Assembly: GCF_000003815.2 (NCBI RefSeq)
Contig: NC_049990.1
Coordinates: 21,045,258-21,109,257 of the forward strand
DNA from: Branchiostoma floridae
Taxonomy: Eukaryota; Chordata; Leptocardii; Amphioxiformes; Branchiostomatidae
Length of the DNA: 64,000 nucleotides
Direction: 5' to 3'
The translations under genes and the position numbers were made by a program. Numbering within the stretch: position 1 is the stretch's first letter; every line of letters starts with the position of its first letter. Positions 1 through 12,900 of this stretch are shown in pieces. The notes below the pieces were generated by a model. That model was given only the letters and a program-made list of their open reading frames with translations, was not told where the DNA came from and ran no database searches.

Positions 1-236
1 TCAACTCATGATTGTGTATTTATCTATCCAATTTCTTCCATTCATTGATGATTGTTTTCACATCTTCTTCCCATTTATCTGAGAAATGACCTCAAATTAA
101 GTATGCACAGACTTTGGCAACAACTTGAAGCTCATTTTGGATTTTGAAAAGTTTAAAAAGTCAGTACAGGGCAGGAGCCACATGGAAAAGTAGGTAAAAT
201 GGATACAGATATAAAAAATATACCTATAGAGTGCAG

Positions 237-592
237 CAGGGTTGTAGCCAGCCTGAAATCATTTTCAGTCCCCTTGATTTTGAATGGGAATCCTATCGAG
301 CACCGAAGGCATGGCGTGACTTTGCGCGTAATTTCTAGGGGGTCTGGGTCCCAGAAAATTTTTAAATCAAGACCCTCTGAAACACTATTTCCTGCATTTT
401 GAGGTGCAAATTTTGCTTGTAGACTAAGCTGTTCAATGGCATCTGTTTTGGTGAAGAAGAACACATGGGTTTCAGTTTTTTTATATCTTTACATATCAGT
501 TTTTGTCTGTCCTAGGGCACGGAATGGGGAAAACTTTTTTCAGTCCCCAGCTGCAAAATTCCTTCAAAGGACAGGTGCTGGCTACAACCCTG
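237..592. mobile_element. hAT-like MITE with 8-bp target-site duplication
   Basis: Begins CAGGGTTGTAGCCAGC and ends with the inverted copy GCTGGCTACAACCCTG. It is flanked on both sides by the 8-bp direct repeat GAGTGCAG (229-236 and 593-600). A CAGGG-type terminus and an 8-bp duplication are the hallmarks of hAT transposons. At 356 bp with no transposase it is non-autonomous. It lies in an SBNO intron. Confidence 0.75.
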
Positions 593-684
593 GAGTGCAG
601 TAAGTTTGTAACCACTTTTACTGAGAAATAAAGTTTATACAGCTTCTCAAAGTGTTGTATTACGAGCCATGGCTTCTACCCCAC

Positions 685-3600
685 CTCTCGGCATCCAGTT
701 TCAGGTCAGTAGAGATGCTGAACCAGACATGTCGAGTTCTCCCTCGAGCAAAGTTGTCCAGGATGATTCCAGAAATCTGTCAGAATACAAAAATTGTCAA
801 TGAGAACCTGCTGTTGTGAGTGAACAAAAACCATTCACGTTTAAATGGGGTAAGGAACAGAAATTTAAATGGAATATTTACTTGCAGTAATTATAAGGAA
901 ATCCTTTTTTTGTATTGTATTGTATTGTATTGGGTGGCTGACTGCTCTCTCTTGTTAACCAGGGGCTGAATTGCTAGGAGTTTATAATAAGTGGGGCTAT
1001 ATCGTAAGAGTCTGGAGCAAGCTGCCATTCGGCACCACACATCGGGACACATCAGCAGTTTCGAGACCATTACCTCTGGGGTCTGGGTCAAACACCTTAC
1101 CAACTGCGACACAAGATGCCACACAAAATTTTACTGTAAGAAAAACAGCTCTTTTTTAAAAGCACGTAACTACATGTTGTATGATCTAACTACAAGACCA
1201 GGAGTCAGGCCTCTTCCAATTCTTGGTTTGCTGCACCCACCTGTCTTCCCTTGCCTACTCCAGCACCGTCTCCAATGAAGAACCCCGCCCGGCAACCGTT
1301 GGGCAAAACCATCTGATGTCTGGTACACTGGGAAGCAAAAAAAAAGAAGTGATTTAACTTTGAAAGGCATCTTAGAATATGAAATGTATACCTTTTGAAC
1401 TTTTTCCAGTACTCTTACTTTTGCTGTCCTTGTGGCCACTTTGAATTTTTTACTGTGAACTAATCACAAGCAAAAACAAACCATTTGCATCCCTGTTGTG
1501 TTGCTTGTAGGTTTGTTTTGCATAACTGGTAAATTGTCTTTACAAGACGTAGCACACCAGTTTTGTACATAAAGTACATGGTGCATAAGACTGAGCTGTA
1601 AGGTTTGATCTACTCAAGATATAGCACTGGTGAAAAGCGCCTTTCCCAAAGGTACAATATTGACGCTGGGATTCAAACCAAGAACCTTTAGATTTAAAGT
1701 CATCAATCCTAATATAAGCACACAACCAACGACCCCTTAAGGCAACATTACCATTGGTAAAAATAGAGTTTGCTTAAAAATTTTTACCAAGCATTGAAAT
1801 TCCATCTATGGAGGCGCTACGCTCCTTCCCAAAGCATGCTGACCTGAGTGTTACAGTACTTACAGCATATATCACCCCCTCCAGTTGGAGGGCACTCAGC
1901 TTGCCTGAGTTGATGACATCATCAGGGATGGTGTCAGCCAGGGGGTAGTCTGTAGGGGGGAGGGCCATGGCCTGCACAGACACATGTCAATCATCCATCA
2001 ATATTCTTGGTAACATACGATAAACAGGGCTCGAAATACTGGGTGCATGTGCACCCAATTTGTTTGGGGTTGTGCTCTAACATAGTGTACACAGATATTT
2101 CTTGTATGTTTTATATGTAAAGATATCACAGTATACTAGTTTTAAATATACACCATATTCTTGACATCTTAGTGATAGAAAGATTACAGTATGTCTGTCA
2201 TAGTAGTTGTTTATAAATTTGAAGTTAGAATTTGGGTTCATTGAAATTAGGTTTTTCTGACATTCTACTTTATTTTATTTGGTGCTGTCTTCAGATGTTT
2301 TATCAACAAAGTCAGATGCAATTTCACATTTATGTACAAAAGCAGTTTGTTATGACATAAGCACTTTGCTTTTTGCCTGCTACTCTATAAACAACTGTGA
2401 ATAAAATAAATAGATAGACAGCTTACATGTAAATTATTTCAAAGTCACAAATCTATTAAATCAGATTAAAGCACTAGATCATACCTACCATTATTTCTGA
2501 GACACGGCTCTGTATGTAAATATTTTTATCTTTTATACACTTTGTACACAATTATTGAATAGCTAGGGCATTTGTTTGAGGTTCATTATTATAAGAATGA
2601 CTTACAGCTAGAGATCCAGCTTCCACAATGTCAGCTGGGTGGGGCTGTGCATGGGGGATGATGGGTACACTGGCCTTGTAGGTGGTGAAGACCTCCTCAC
2701 TGTAAGAAAACAAATAGAAAGATTTACATTTTTGGCAGATGCACTATGGTGCTATATGATAATAACAAATATATAATGAATATTTTTTCATTCAATTATG
2801 GTGAGCAAATAGCCATGTGAGTTACAGTGTTAGTACATGTACTTGTCTGTTACCTGTACTGTCTCCTGTGCCATGTGTGTTACAGTGTAAGTATACTGAC
2901 CTGACTGTTTCCTGTACTGTCTCCTGTGCCATGTGTGTTACAGTGATAGTATTCACTTGACTGTCATCATGCATGTTACTGTCACTATTAGTACTGACCT
3001 GACTGTTTCCTGTACTGTCTCCTGTGCCATGTGTGTTACTGTGTTAGTACTGACCTGTTTCCTGTACTGTCTCCTGTGCCATGTGTGTTACAGTGTTGGT
3101 ACTGACCTGACTGTTTCCTGTACTGTCTCCTCTACCATGTATGTTACTGTGTTAGTACTGACCTGACTGTTTCCTGTACTGTCTCCTCTACCATGTATGT
3201 TACTGTGTTAGTACTGACCTGACTGTTTCCTGTACTGTCTCCTCTACCATGTATGTTACTGTGTTAGTACTGACCTGGCTGTTTCCTGTACTGTCTCCTG
3301 TGCCATGTGTGTTACAGTGTTGGTACTGACCTGACTGTTTCCTGTACTGTCTCCTCTACCATGTATGTTACTGTGTTAGTACTGACCTGACTGTTTCCTG
3401 TACTGTCTCCTGTGCCATGTGTGTTACTGTGTTAGTACTGACCTGTTTCCTGTACTGTCTCCTGTGCCATGTGTGTTACTGTGTTAGTACTGACCTGTTT
3501 CCTGTACTGTCTCCTGTGCCATGTGTGTTACTGTGTTAGTACTGACCTGTTTCCTGTACTGTCTCCTGTGTCATGTATGTTACTGTGTTAGTACTGACCT

Positions 3601-4753
3601 ACTGACCTGACTGTTTCCTGTACTGCCTCCTGTGCCATGTGTGTTACAGTGTTGGTACTGACCTGACTGTTTCCTGTACTGTCTCCTGTGCCATGTGTGT
3701 TACAGTGTTGGTACTGACCTGACTGTTTCCTGTACTGTCTCCTGTGCCATGTGTGTTACTGTGCTAGTACTGACCTAACTGTTTCCTGTACTGTCTCCTG
3801 TGCCATGTGTGTTACTGTGTTAGTACTGACCTGACTGTTTCCTGTACTGCCTCCTGTGCCATGTGTGTTACAGTGCTAGTACAGACCTGAATGTTTCCTG
3901 TACTGTCTCCTCTACCATGTATATTACTGTGTTAGTACTGACCTGACTGTTTCCTGTACTGTCTCCTCTACCATGTGTGTTAGTGTTACTGTGTTAGTAC
4001 TGACCTGACTGTTTCCTGTACTGTCTCCTGTACCATGTGTGTTACTGTCTTAGTACTGACCTGACTGTTTCCTGTACTGTCTCCTGTGTCATGCGTGTTA
4101 CTGTGTTAGTACTGACCTGACTGTTTCCTGCACTGTCTCCTGTGCCAATGTGTGTTACAGTGTTGGTACTGACCTGACTGTTTCCTGTGCCATGTGTGTT
4201 ACTGTGTTAGTGCTGACCTGACTGTTTCCTGTACTGTCTGCTGTACCATGTGTGTTACTGTCTTAGTACTGACCTGACTGTTTCCTGCACTGTCTCCTGT
4301 GCCAATGTGTGTTACAGTGTTAATACTAACCTGACTGTTTCCTATACTGTCTTCTGTGTGCCATGTGTGTAAGTACTGATCTGACTGTTTCCTGTACTGT
4401 CACCTGTGCCATGCGTGTTACAGTGTTAGTACTGACCTGACTGTTTCCTGTACTGTCTGCTGTGCCATGTGTGTTACAGTGTTAGTACTGACCTGACTGT
4501 TTCCTGTACTGTCTGATGTGCCATGTGTGTTACTGTGTTAGTACTGACGTGACTGTCTCTATGTGTGTCACTGTGCTAGTACAGACCTGACTGTTTCCTG
4601 TACTGTCTCCTGCGCCATGCGTGTCATCTCCAGGTCCAGTCCCATCATGTTAGCAGGTCCTGCGGGCTGGTTGGTGAGAGCGCCCAGCGGGTTGGGACCC
4701 TGTGCTGAAGCGACTGCTGCCATGTAGGCGAGGTAGCTGGCACTGGCATCCAT
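685..4753 (-). CDS. SBNO: Strawberry notch homolog (SBNO helicase-family regulator), 5' coding exons, partial
   Basis: Five minus-strand exons join in phase: 4753-4587 (55 codons plus AG, donor GTCTGT), 2699-2606, 1971-1864, 1327-1241 and 776-685. The gene continues past base 1. The joined product reads ...[13 protein letters not shown]..., then [22 protein letters not shown], then [11 protein letters not shown], then a Walker A loop [10 protein letters not shown] in exon 4, then [18 protein letters not shown] and DLKLDAER. This order and spacing match the start of the strawberry-notch helicase core, where [21 protein letters not shown] and the WFSVS-DLKYDAER stretch follow one another. Strawberry notch proteins are nuclear superfamily-2-type transcription co-regulators in Notch and related signalling. 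The start at 4753 has an in-frame stop shortly upstream, or a splice acceptor just before it. The N terminus before the helicase core is short compared with vertebrate SBNO1, so a further 5' exon is possible. Donor and acceptor phases all agree, which makes the model strong for exons 2-5 and moderate for exon 1. Confidence 0.87.
910..1095 (-). mobile_element. LINE 3'-end relic with short tandem tail
   Basis: On the minus strand a segment containing GCCGAATGGCAGCTTGCTCC, then a stretch on 'ctcctagcaattcagcc', ends in a tail of repeated CAATA units (911-932 on the plus strand). A diverged copy in plus orientation lies near 34107-34265 and ends in AATAAG-type repeats. Dispersed copies with different simple-repeat tails suggest the 3' end of a non-LTR retrotransposon. 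No coding part is recognisable in this copy. Confidence 0.4.
2813..4586. repeat. 52/56-bp minisatellite derived from an SBNO exon-intron boundary
   Basis: Roughly thirty copies of a unit of 56 bp (52 bp when CTGA is missing), core CTGTTTCCTGTACTGTCTCC. The array abuts the first SBNO coding exon, and the terminal unit is the exon end itself. Read on the minus strand each unit carries the [10 protein letters not shown] codons followed by a splice-donor-like AG|GTCAGT. The array therefore multiplies the exon 3' end plus donor. Confidence 0.93.
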
Positions 4754-6760
4754 TCTGTAGCTTCAACTTGCCGCCCCCAGTGGCTGGCTGCCTTGTTCAC
4801 TTAGGAAATCATAAAATAATAAGCATTCATTGGTCTGGTACTAAGGAAAGGAACAGTACAAAAAAAGAAGCACATACTGACAATTAGTTGGCTGATGACA
4901 AAGGACTGGGACTCTACGACGAGGGTCTGCATGCTCTTTTCCGTAAGGCATAGGCAGCCTATTTCTATTTCCCGTAGCTCGTAGGGAAAACCACCTTATC
5001 TACATAATTCGTAGCGAGGCAACCAAATTTAGCGTAATTGCCTTCATTGATTTAGCATAATATGTGAGGGGTTCTTTTGAATTCAGCCTAAATCGTTGTT
5101 GCGGCAGTGGGAATTAGGGGGTTGAAGCGGTCAGAACAGCGGGACGTAGGGATTTGAAGCATTAGGACTCAAGATATTAGACAGAGGAGGTGTAATTTTT
5201 GTTTTGAATGGCCTATTAATAATTTACTTAGGAATTCATTTAAATAGGGTTTGAATTCACATCATTCGGGTGACGTGAACTGGTGGTTTCTATGATCACA
5301 AACTATAGTCCTTCAGTGTCCGTATTTTGAAGAAAACAACACCATATTTAAGGTCGCAGCCCACAGTATTTCTCCGCGACCCCCGTGGTCTATTATGTAG
5401 GGGCAAAAAAGTAGTGCGGCCAAAATCTGGAAGCGCCTGTAAACACCGTAACGTGAACGACAGTGGGGGATGAGCTTTGCTATATGGTAGTACAAGAAGT
5501 CCACTTTCAGGTGGTATGTGTAAGGTTTTGATGTTTGTCCATTTGGTGTATAAATGCGCGTGACCTTTACAGCTGCCTGCCCCTGTGAGTCGGCTGCAGT
5601 TCCGCATGACCCCATTTAAAAGAGGTCTTTACAAAAATTCAAAACGACAACTTTTTCTGTTTTTCAATTATTTTGGTAGGTTATACCCTCGACTTCAACA
5701 TATTAGTTTGTCGTGCTTGAAAACTGCACCCTGCTATGATTTTATCACCGTCGATGTCAGTCACCTTGTGGTCCTTAACTATAGAAATCCCCATAGGCCG
5801 AAAACTGTGTTCTGCTACCTCTATAAAGTATCTACTATGTGGAAAACTAAGGAATAGCTGCCCCCCTCCCCCACACCCGGGCGACCGAACTTCTCCTTGC
5901 TCCTTCAGAATACCAAGGCACCATATTCGACGAAAAAACTGACAAAAGTACAATAAACAAACTACCTTGTCAATGCGACCTTCTCCAGGGATATGGGCAC
6001 GTTGTTTCGAAGTTATAGGAGGAAACCTCCAGTTGTAGCAAAATTCGCTGTTTAGACTCCCGCCATATTTCGTAACACCCACAATGCACCGTTTTGTGGC
6101 CTGCTCAGACAAGCCCGGTGCTGTTGTTCACGACATAATCGCTAGGTGACCCATGTCTTGAAAGTTTACACTATAAGTACAAGTCACGTTATACGTTGAT
6201 GAAAGATCATGAAAGCGTTACGCCTTAGTTTGAGTTCACGTTTCTTATAATCTGGTATGAAATGGAATTAGCTATTTATTTTTGACATGGAAATAATAAG
6301 ATAACTGTTAACGTTATGTGTTTATAGAGACAATATATTGATTTAGGGTGGACAGGAGAGGACTGAGACCCATTGAAAATAAACTACAGGGCAGACATCG
6401 GAGTTACGGCTGTAACGCATAGGAAAGCATGTTAAAACACACTGAATGAAGGCTCAAAAAGTATGACCCCAGTTCCCTCCTGATACGACCAGTAGCACCT
6501 TACAACTAAAACTGTCTGTCCTTATACCAACTCTAAGCTAGCTGCTGAACTGAACAAATTTGAACCAAAACATGCCAGGAGCTTACACCCTACCTGTCCT
6601 TTCTAACTCAAAAACTCTCCAGATTGGGCAAAGTTTTCAAAGAAAAAAGGGATTTTCGAGGATTTTTAAGTGACACTTAATTCCCATTTTGTGCCCTCTA
6701 CTGCGCAACGCAACTCTGACGTCAGCCCTTGACACCCTTAAGACACCTTGGCAACCGAAT
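4754..6760. other. Intergenic interval between divergent SBNO and G1
   Basis: About 2 kb between the SBNO start (minus) and the G1 promoter (plus), probably including the SBNO 5' region. A 143-codon minus-strand reading frame at 5681-6112 starts MSEQATKRCIVG, with a possible donor inside it after GEGRIDK near 5965. I recognise no domain in it. It could be a 5' exon of SBNO or chance. No repeats or RNA genes are obvious. Confidence 0.5.
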
Positions 6761-6763
6761 GGA

Positions 6764-6846
6764 ATCACGTGATCACATCTTTACTCAGAAGGTCATTGTC
6801 TTCCACTCAGGCATGTATACAGGAGGAAGTGCTACGAGGAAGTAAC
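6764..6846 (+). promoter_or_regulatory. Conserved proximal promoter of type A genes (E-box plus two ETS-like sites), G1 copy
   Basis: ATCACGTGAT at 6764-6773, then GGAGGAAGTG (6822-6831) and GAGGAAGTAAC (6836-6846), in the same order about 100-150 bp upstream of the ATG in G1, G4, G5, G6 and G7. G4, G6 and G7 carry ATCACATGAT instead. Conservation among paralogs that differ elsewhere suggests a core promoter, although recent duplication explains part of it. Factor identities are inferred from motif shape only. Confidence 0.5.
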
Positions 6847-6915
6847 GCTAAAATCCATCCGCAAAAGCAAAGGATCCCAAAGTTTAGCATGGCGTTCTCC
6901 AGTTTTATTCCGAAC

Positions 6916-9900
6916 ATGAAGTTTACTGTCTGTCTGGTGTTCCTTACTGCGGGCTTCACTTCAGGCCAGTCCGTCCAGGGGGTACGTAGGTGAAGTTTTA
7001 CAAACTAAAGAGCAGAACTATAGTAGCACTGTGTCAAATCTGCGATTTGGTGTTAGTAACGTAGTTCTACTGTAAATGTATAAGATTTCGTTTGTGGTCT
7101 GACCGACGTGAAATGTGTCCAGTATCCTTCACCTGATTCAGTCATGTACCCTAGCGTGAACATCGGAACCAACCTTACACTAATCTGTTCAGGGCCGTAC
7201 AACACGTTTAAAAATAACTGCAATCACGGATACTGGTATGTGGAAATTCTATCGTAATACTGAATCGGAACGACGCCGAAGCTTTTCAAGCACTGTGCAT
7301 GTAGGCAGTGCTTGATTTACCCACCATGTTGATCTCATTATATTTCAGCCATACATAGTATGGTGAAATATATTGTATTCGTAATGTTTCTTTCTTTCTT
7401 TCTTTCTTTCTTTCTCCTGTCAAATCTTCAAAGTGATTCATCTCCGCCGTTCCTAGACCGAATGACCTGAAATTTGGCACAGGGGTAGAATGGGCCAATA
7501 CCTTGATGCTTTTTTCTCAGTTTTTTCATATCTGCCTCTAAAATGATTTTATTGAGATTTTTTGGTCAATTTTAGACCAAAACTGTATATTTTGGCCCCT
7601 GTAACCTGGTATTACAACCAAATGANNNNNNNNNNNNNNNNNNNNNNNNNNNNNNNNNNNNNNNNNNNNNNNNNNNNNNNNNNNNNNNNNNNNNNNNNNN
7701 NNNNNNNNNNNNNNNNNNNNNNNNNNNNNNNNNNNNNNNNNNNNNNNNNNNNNNNNNNNNNNNNNNNNNNNNNNNNNNNNNNCAAATGAGCTGAAATTTG
7801 ACAGAGATGTGCCTTGATAATGCCCCCATATAAATTCGATAACACTTTTGGTGTACAGTACAACAAAATGCTTATTTTTGCGATTTTTTGACCAATTTTT
7901 GACCAAAAAAAGGACACTTTTGGCCCCTGTACCCTGGTATTACAACCAAATGAGCTGAAATTTGACAGAGATGTGCCTTGATAATGCCCCCATATAAATT
8001 CGATAACACTTTTGGTGTACAGTACAACAAAATGCTTATTTTTGCGATTTTTTGACCAATTTTTGACCAAAAAAGGACACTTTTGGCCCCTGTACCCTGG
8101 TATTACAACCAAATGAGCTGAAATTTGACAGAGATGTGCCTTGATAATGCCCCCATATAAATTCGATAACACTTTTGGTGTACAGTACAACAAAATGCTT
8201 ATTTTTGCGATTTTTTTTACCAATTTTTGACCAAAAAAGGACACTTTTGGCTCCTGTACCTTGGTATTGCAACCGAATGAGCTGAAATTTGACACAGATG
8301 TGCCTTGATAATCCCTTCATATAAATTCAATAACACTTTTGGTGTACAGTGCAACAAAATGCTTATTTTTGCGATTTTTGGCCAATTTTTGACCAAAAAA
8401 AGGACACTTTTGGCTCCTGTACCCTGGTATTACAATTAAATGACCTGAAATTTGGTATAGATAGGCATTAGATACTTAGTAACAAGATTCAAGTAAAATT
8501 TTTGACATAAACAACTTTAAAATGATTAATTTTGGCACTTTTCTGAGGGGAAATTTGTTTTCTTTGGCCTCCTGACGTGACCTTCCGTGACCCCGCACAG
8601 AGCCACACCTGTGCGCGTCAGCCGGAGAGTTAATTGAATCAAAGACCTAGCCAATCAGCGAAGAGGAATTTGGCAAATGATCAACGCATCATCTTCTCCA
8701 GTTACATGTTGCTGTTACAGCTTACCTTTGCCACTTCTTCTGTGTAAATTATTTTGTCTCTCTGGTCCTGCTAAAAACATAATATCGTAATTGGAACACA
8801 CCGCGGAATTGCACGGAGAACGGGCGCGTGGTTGGAAGGGGGTGCACTATACCGGCCGAACGAAACACGGCACAATTAACTGCCGCTGTGTACCTTTATA
8901 CATCCTCTGTTGTTCCTTTCTTTCCTGTTAGTAGTTGCACAAAACAAAAATCTGCATGAGCATACAAAAAGTCATGAGAAAATGGGCGTATACTGACAAG
9001 AATTTTCATTTAATTTTGGTCCGTCATAACCGCTATGACGTAAAACTTTACTGCTGGCCGTAGCATTAAAAATGGCGGGAAAATGGCGGCGTACGTTCAA
9101 TTTGACCCATTCAGTCGTAGATCCGGGCTATAATGCAACGGTTCCTCACACTTTTGCACGAGTTGTAGGTCACCAAAAGAAATTCAAGATTGCTGTTGAA
9201 TCATGCTCGTCTTGTGCCGTGAGCACATGTGATTATTATCTACAAATCTGGCGATGAACGTGACAGTGTGTTTGTCCCACGACGAGCTCGCCTGCCCCGA
9301 AAATGACCTGAAAACTTTTGGCCTTGTTGTCTTCGAATGCATTGTTATCGATGCTTTGTAAATTATGTATTGGACACCTAGATGTCTGAAGTGTGCATAC
9401 CAGAAATAACTATTGTTGCATGTGTAGATCTCTTTAAGTTCCACTATTTTTAATCGACCGGTATAAGGCTTATGACCGGTATTATGCCAATGCATGTTAT
9501 CAGTTCTTTGGGGCATATCTATGATAATCGCAGCAGTCACTTAACTTCTCTTCAGGAGTTTAGCGTAACACTATTTCAGGTCAAACCGTCAAAGGCAACT
9601 AAAAACAAACTTTAACGTTACTAATTTCAACAGTACTTATAACTTGTTATCCGAAGTTGAAACGCTAGCGATGGTATTTTCGCTGCGCTGTTAGCTCCGT
9701 GCGACTGTTGTTGACGGTCTTATAACGGTATATTTTGCACCCCTGTACCCTGGTATGAGTAACATTTGGTATAGATAGGCATAAGATAGTTGGTAAAATG
9801 ATCCAAGTAAAATTTTTGGCATAAAGTACTGTAAAAGGCTTAATTACAGCACTTTTTTAGGGGAAATTGGTTTTCTTTCGTTCTCCATGCCATGACCTTT

Positions 9901-12900
9901 CGGACGTTCACCCCACAGAGCCGACATCTGCACCTGCGTCTAGCCGGCAGGAAGAGTTAATTCAATTAATGGTTCAGCCAATCAGCGAAGAGGAAAGCGA
10001 AGGCTAATTAATATTCATAAGCGGGACCACACAATACGTTAACTTGAAGACTCAGGCCGTACAGGGTATCCGCAGGTGATTCAATTTGCAGCCTCTAAAC
10101 AATGGGTTCCTATACAAAAAAGAGGAGAAAGCAACTGTTAGTAACTCAACTATCTGACGTTACTGGCACACAAACATACCCTCATATGAAAGCCCGACAT
10201 CTCAGCTATCCGAAAAACCACATTTCGGCATGAATCTAACGGCGAGAACTTCCGGGAAACTGAAAGATTGACCCATGACCTCAAAACCGCACCACAACCC
10301 AGTGAGGAGGCCATGTGCTAGGACAAAAAAGTCCCAACTTTATACCCCCTAAAAACCACACAAACTCAGCTGTTTGGCCCTAATCACAAAGTTGAAACCC
10401 TCCCCTGTCACACCCACCTCAAAACTGCCAGGATTTCTACCCATTTGACCAGGAAAAAAATCTTGAAGTTTTAGGCCCTGAACTATAATCGACCACCATC
10501 AATTTGCATGGCGGATTGACCTGCGGATCCCTACAGACTTCTCGCCAGGATTTTTTCAAAGCGCCGGACAGGGGTCCGGGGGCCGCCGAATGTCCCTGGC
10601 GGAAGCTCTTGCATTTTAGACTATTGAGAAGGCTTCTTTTATCAGTTTTTTTAGGGCCATATCTACGATAATCGTAGCAGTCACTTACTTCTCTTCAGCA
10701 GTTTGACTTTAAAATATTTCGGGTCAAAGCTTCAAAGACAACTAAAACCTCATAAACAACAAACTTTACTTAGCTCAACAGTATACAAAAATATTGTACG
10801 GGTTGCCATCCTTAGTTGAATCGCTTATTTATAGCGCTAGTATCTTCGCTGCGCCGTTAGCCGCCGTGCGACTTTTGTTGACGGTCTGATATCCCTACGT
10901 CGCCGCCTCGCTGATATTCCCACGGACATGTTTCAAGAAAAATACCCAGCAAAAAAACGCTGTTCTGCATCAAATTCTATTCTATAAAACATGTGGGACT
11001 CAGTGTTACAGTCTAAATATTTTGTAGAAGCACCGCTGTAGGAAAGAAGGTCCAAGCAATGTTAAACATCACGTAGCATGAAGTTCGCTGTCAACTGGCA
11101 CACAGCACATGACTGTTTGAAACTCTAAGTCTAATCAACAGCCGTGTTTGATTGATAGCCGGCGGTCCTTTGATGAAGTCGGCGAAAGGTGCGTTAGTTA
11201 GAAAATCTGCGTTTAGTTTTGATACGTAATTATAAGTTAGACAGTGGCGAGAATGATTATTTTCTCATCAATATTTCTCTTCAGAATTATTTGAACTTAA
11301 TTGTACATCTAAACAATTGGCTTACCTGTGCAATGTTTATATGATTAATGATCAGTGTACTGAAATCATGTGTAACGTATGGCTCCTAGTCAATAGATCA
11401 GCATTTTCTCTATAGTGACCACCTGTCTATAGTGGCCACATTTCCTAGTGCTGTTGTTGTTTGACATAAACTTTGAACATTTAAATTGTAAGTAACTTTA
11501 AACTGCCAGAGTTTCAGCCCAATAAAACACTCTCAGCGCCAGGGTATGAACAGACTGACCAGACAGACGAAAATAAATCCTTGAACAAGGTTCAATCGTA
11601 TCTTCCGGGTCTGGCAGGAAGTTGTTAAACTAAAATAAGAATAGGCTCGATGGCTGATTGCATACAAAGTAAAACAGTTTAACAGTTTTACAGCTTGAAG
11701 AAAACAAACGCTCCTACAGTACCTGCACCTGCTTGATAAATATTAAATCGTATGCCCTACTTGAATAAAAAAAGTTCACTGCAATAATAAATGTACCCAC
11801 ATCACAAGGAGCTTATACTTTTTTAAACTTACACCTAGTTATCGTACTGAAAATTGTTAATGACATTACATGAAGTCATTCAACAATTTTCAGTCATGAT
11901 GAAAATTTTCTGAATGGAAGGTGTGATTATTGTCATTTTCTGAAAAGTAGAAGCAAGCTCTGTTTTTACCTGGAATCAATTCACAATACCAGTCCACTTT
12001 GGGGGATAATGTACTGTTAAGAGGATGTTCCATTTTTGCGCAGGGGTGATTTGGAACAGTCCAATGTTGCGTGGGAAGGGGTATGGCTGAAATATGCTGT
12101 ATTTGCTCTTAAGCAAATGTCGGCCTTTCTAGTTTCCCCTTTTTTTATTAATGTAGGTATGGTTTTGGGTGTGTCTGTCTGTCTGTGTGTTTCCGGATAT
12201 TTGTAGTCATCATAACTTGAGAACCTCTTGATGGTATGGATTAGCATGTGAGTGGGGGTTGGGAAGACGAAGGTCAAGCTCAATTTTGCCCCCCCCCCCC
12301 TGGTATATGCAGGAGCGCTTTTGTCAAAATCTACGAAGGAGCGTAACGGGACATAGGAATGATTGATTTCCACGATATTTGGTATGCAGGTACATATGGC
12401 AGAGATGTACATATAGAGGTGCAAATTATGCACATTCGGACTTAATTTGTATACTTGATAAGGAAAATCTACATTTACAGTGCTTTCCAATATAGGACTC
12501 AAATGAATGTGACGAATGTAGTTTGTGGCAGGTGGAAGATAAGCAGATACTGATTATGCAAATAAGTCCCTAATTTCCATAATTAATGTGAAAGTGTCCT
12601 AATTCTTCTTAGTACGTACGCGTGGTAAATGATTCGGCTGTCAACATTGTGACCTGTGTAAGTTAGTGAAAGGCAAACATTATGCATATGTGAAAGTCAT
12701 TTGCATAATCAGAATATTTCATGAAGGTATGAGGTCGCCGAACTCTTGTTCTCTGTGTGGGGTGGCAGTTTCTGTGAGCTGGTGTGAAAAGGCTATCCAC
12801 CGTGCTATTACGTCATCATCGGACACGAAGAACCATCGCTCTTGTTGGTCGGTCCAAGGGCATTAAATCATAATGTCCTTGGTATGTAACATGATTAAAA

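Noticed and set aside
2813-4586. CRISPR-like array of regular repeats
   Set aside because: Units are contiguous without unique spacers, vary between 52 and 56 bp, and derive from a eukaryotic exon boundary. It is a minisatellite.
5681-6112. 143-codon minus-strand gene
   Set aside because: No recognisable domain or paralog and no splice partner in evidence. Kept only as a note on the intergenic region.
9072-9257. Small basic protein MAGKWRRTFNL...
   Set aside because: It lies inside a duplicated non-coding element and is not conserved as a frame in the second copy.
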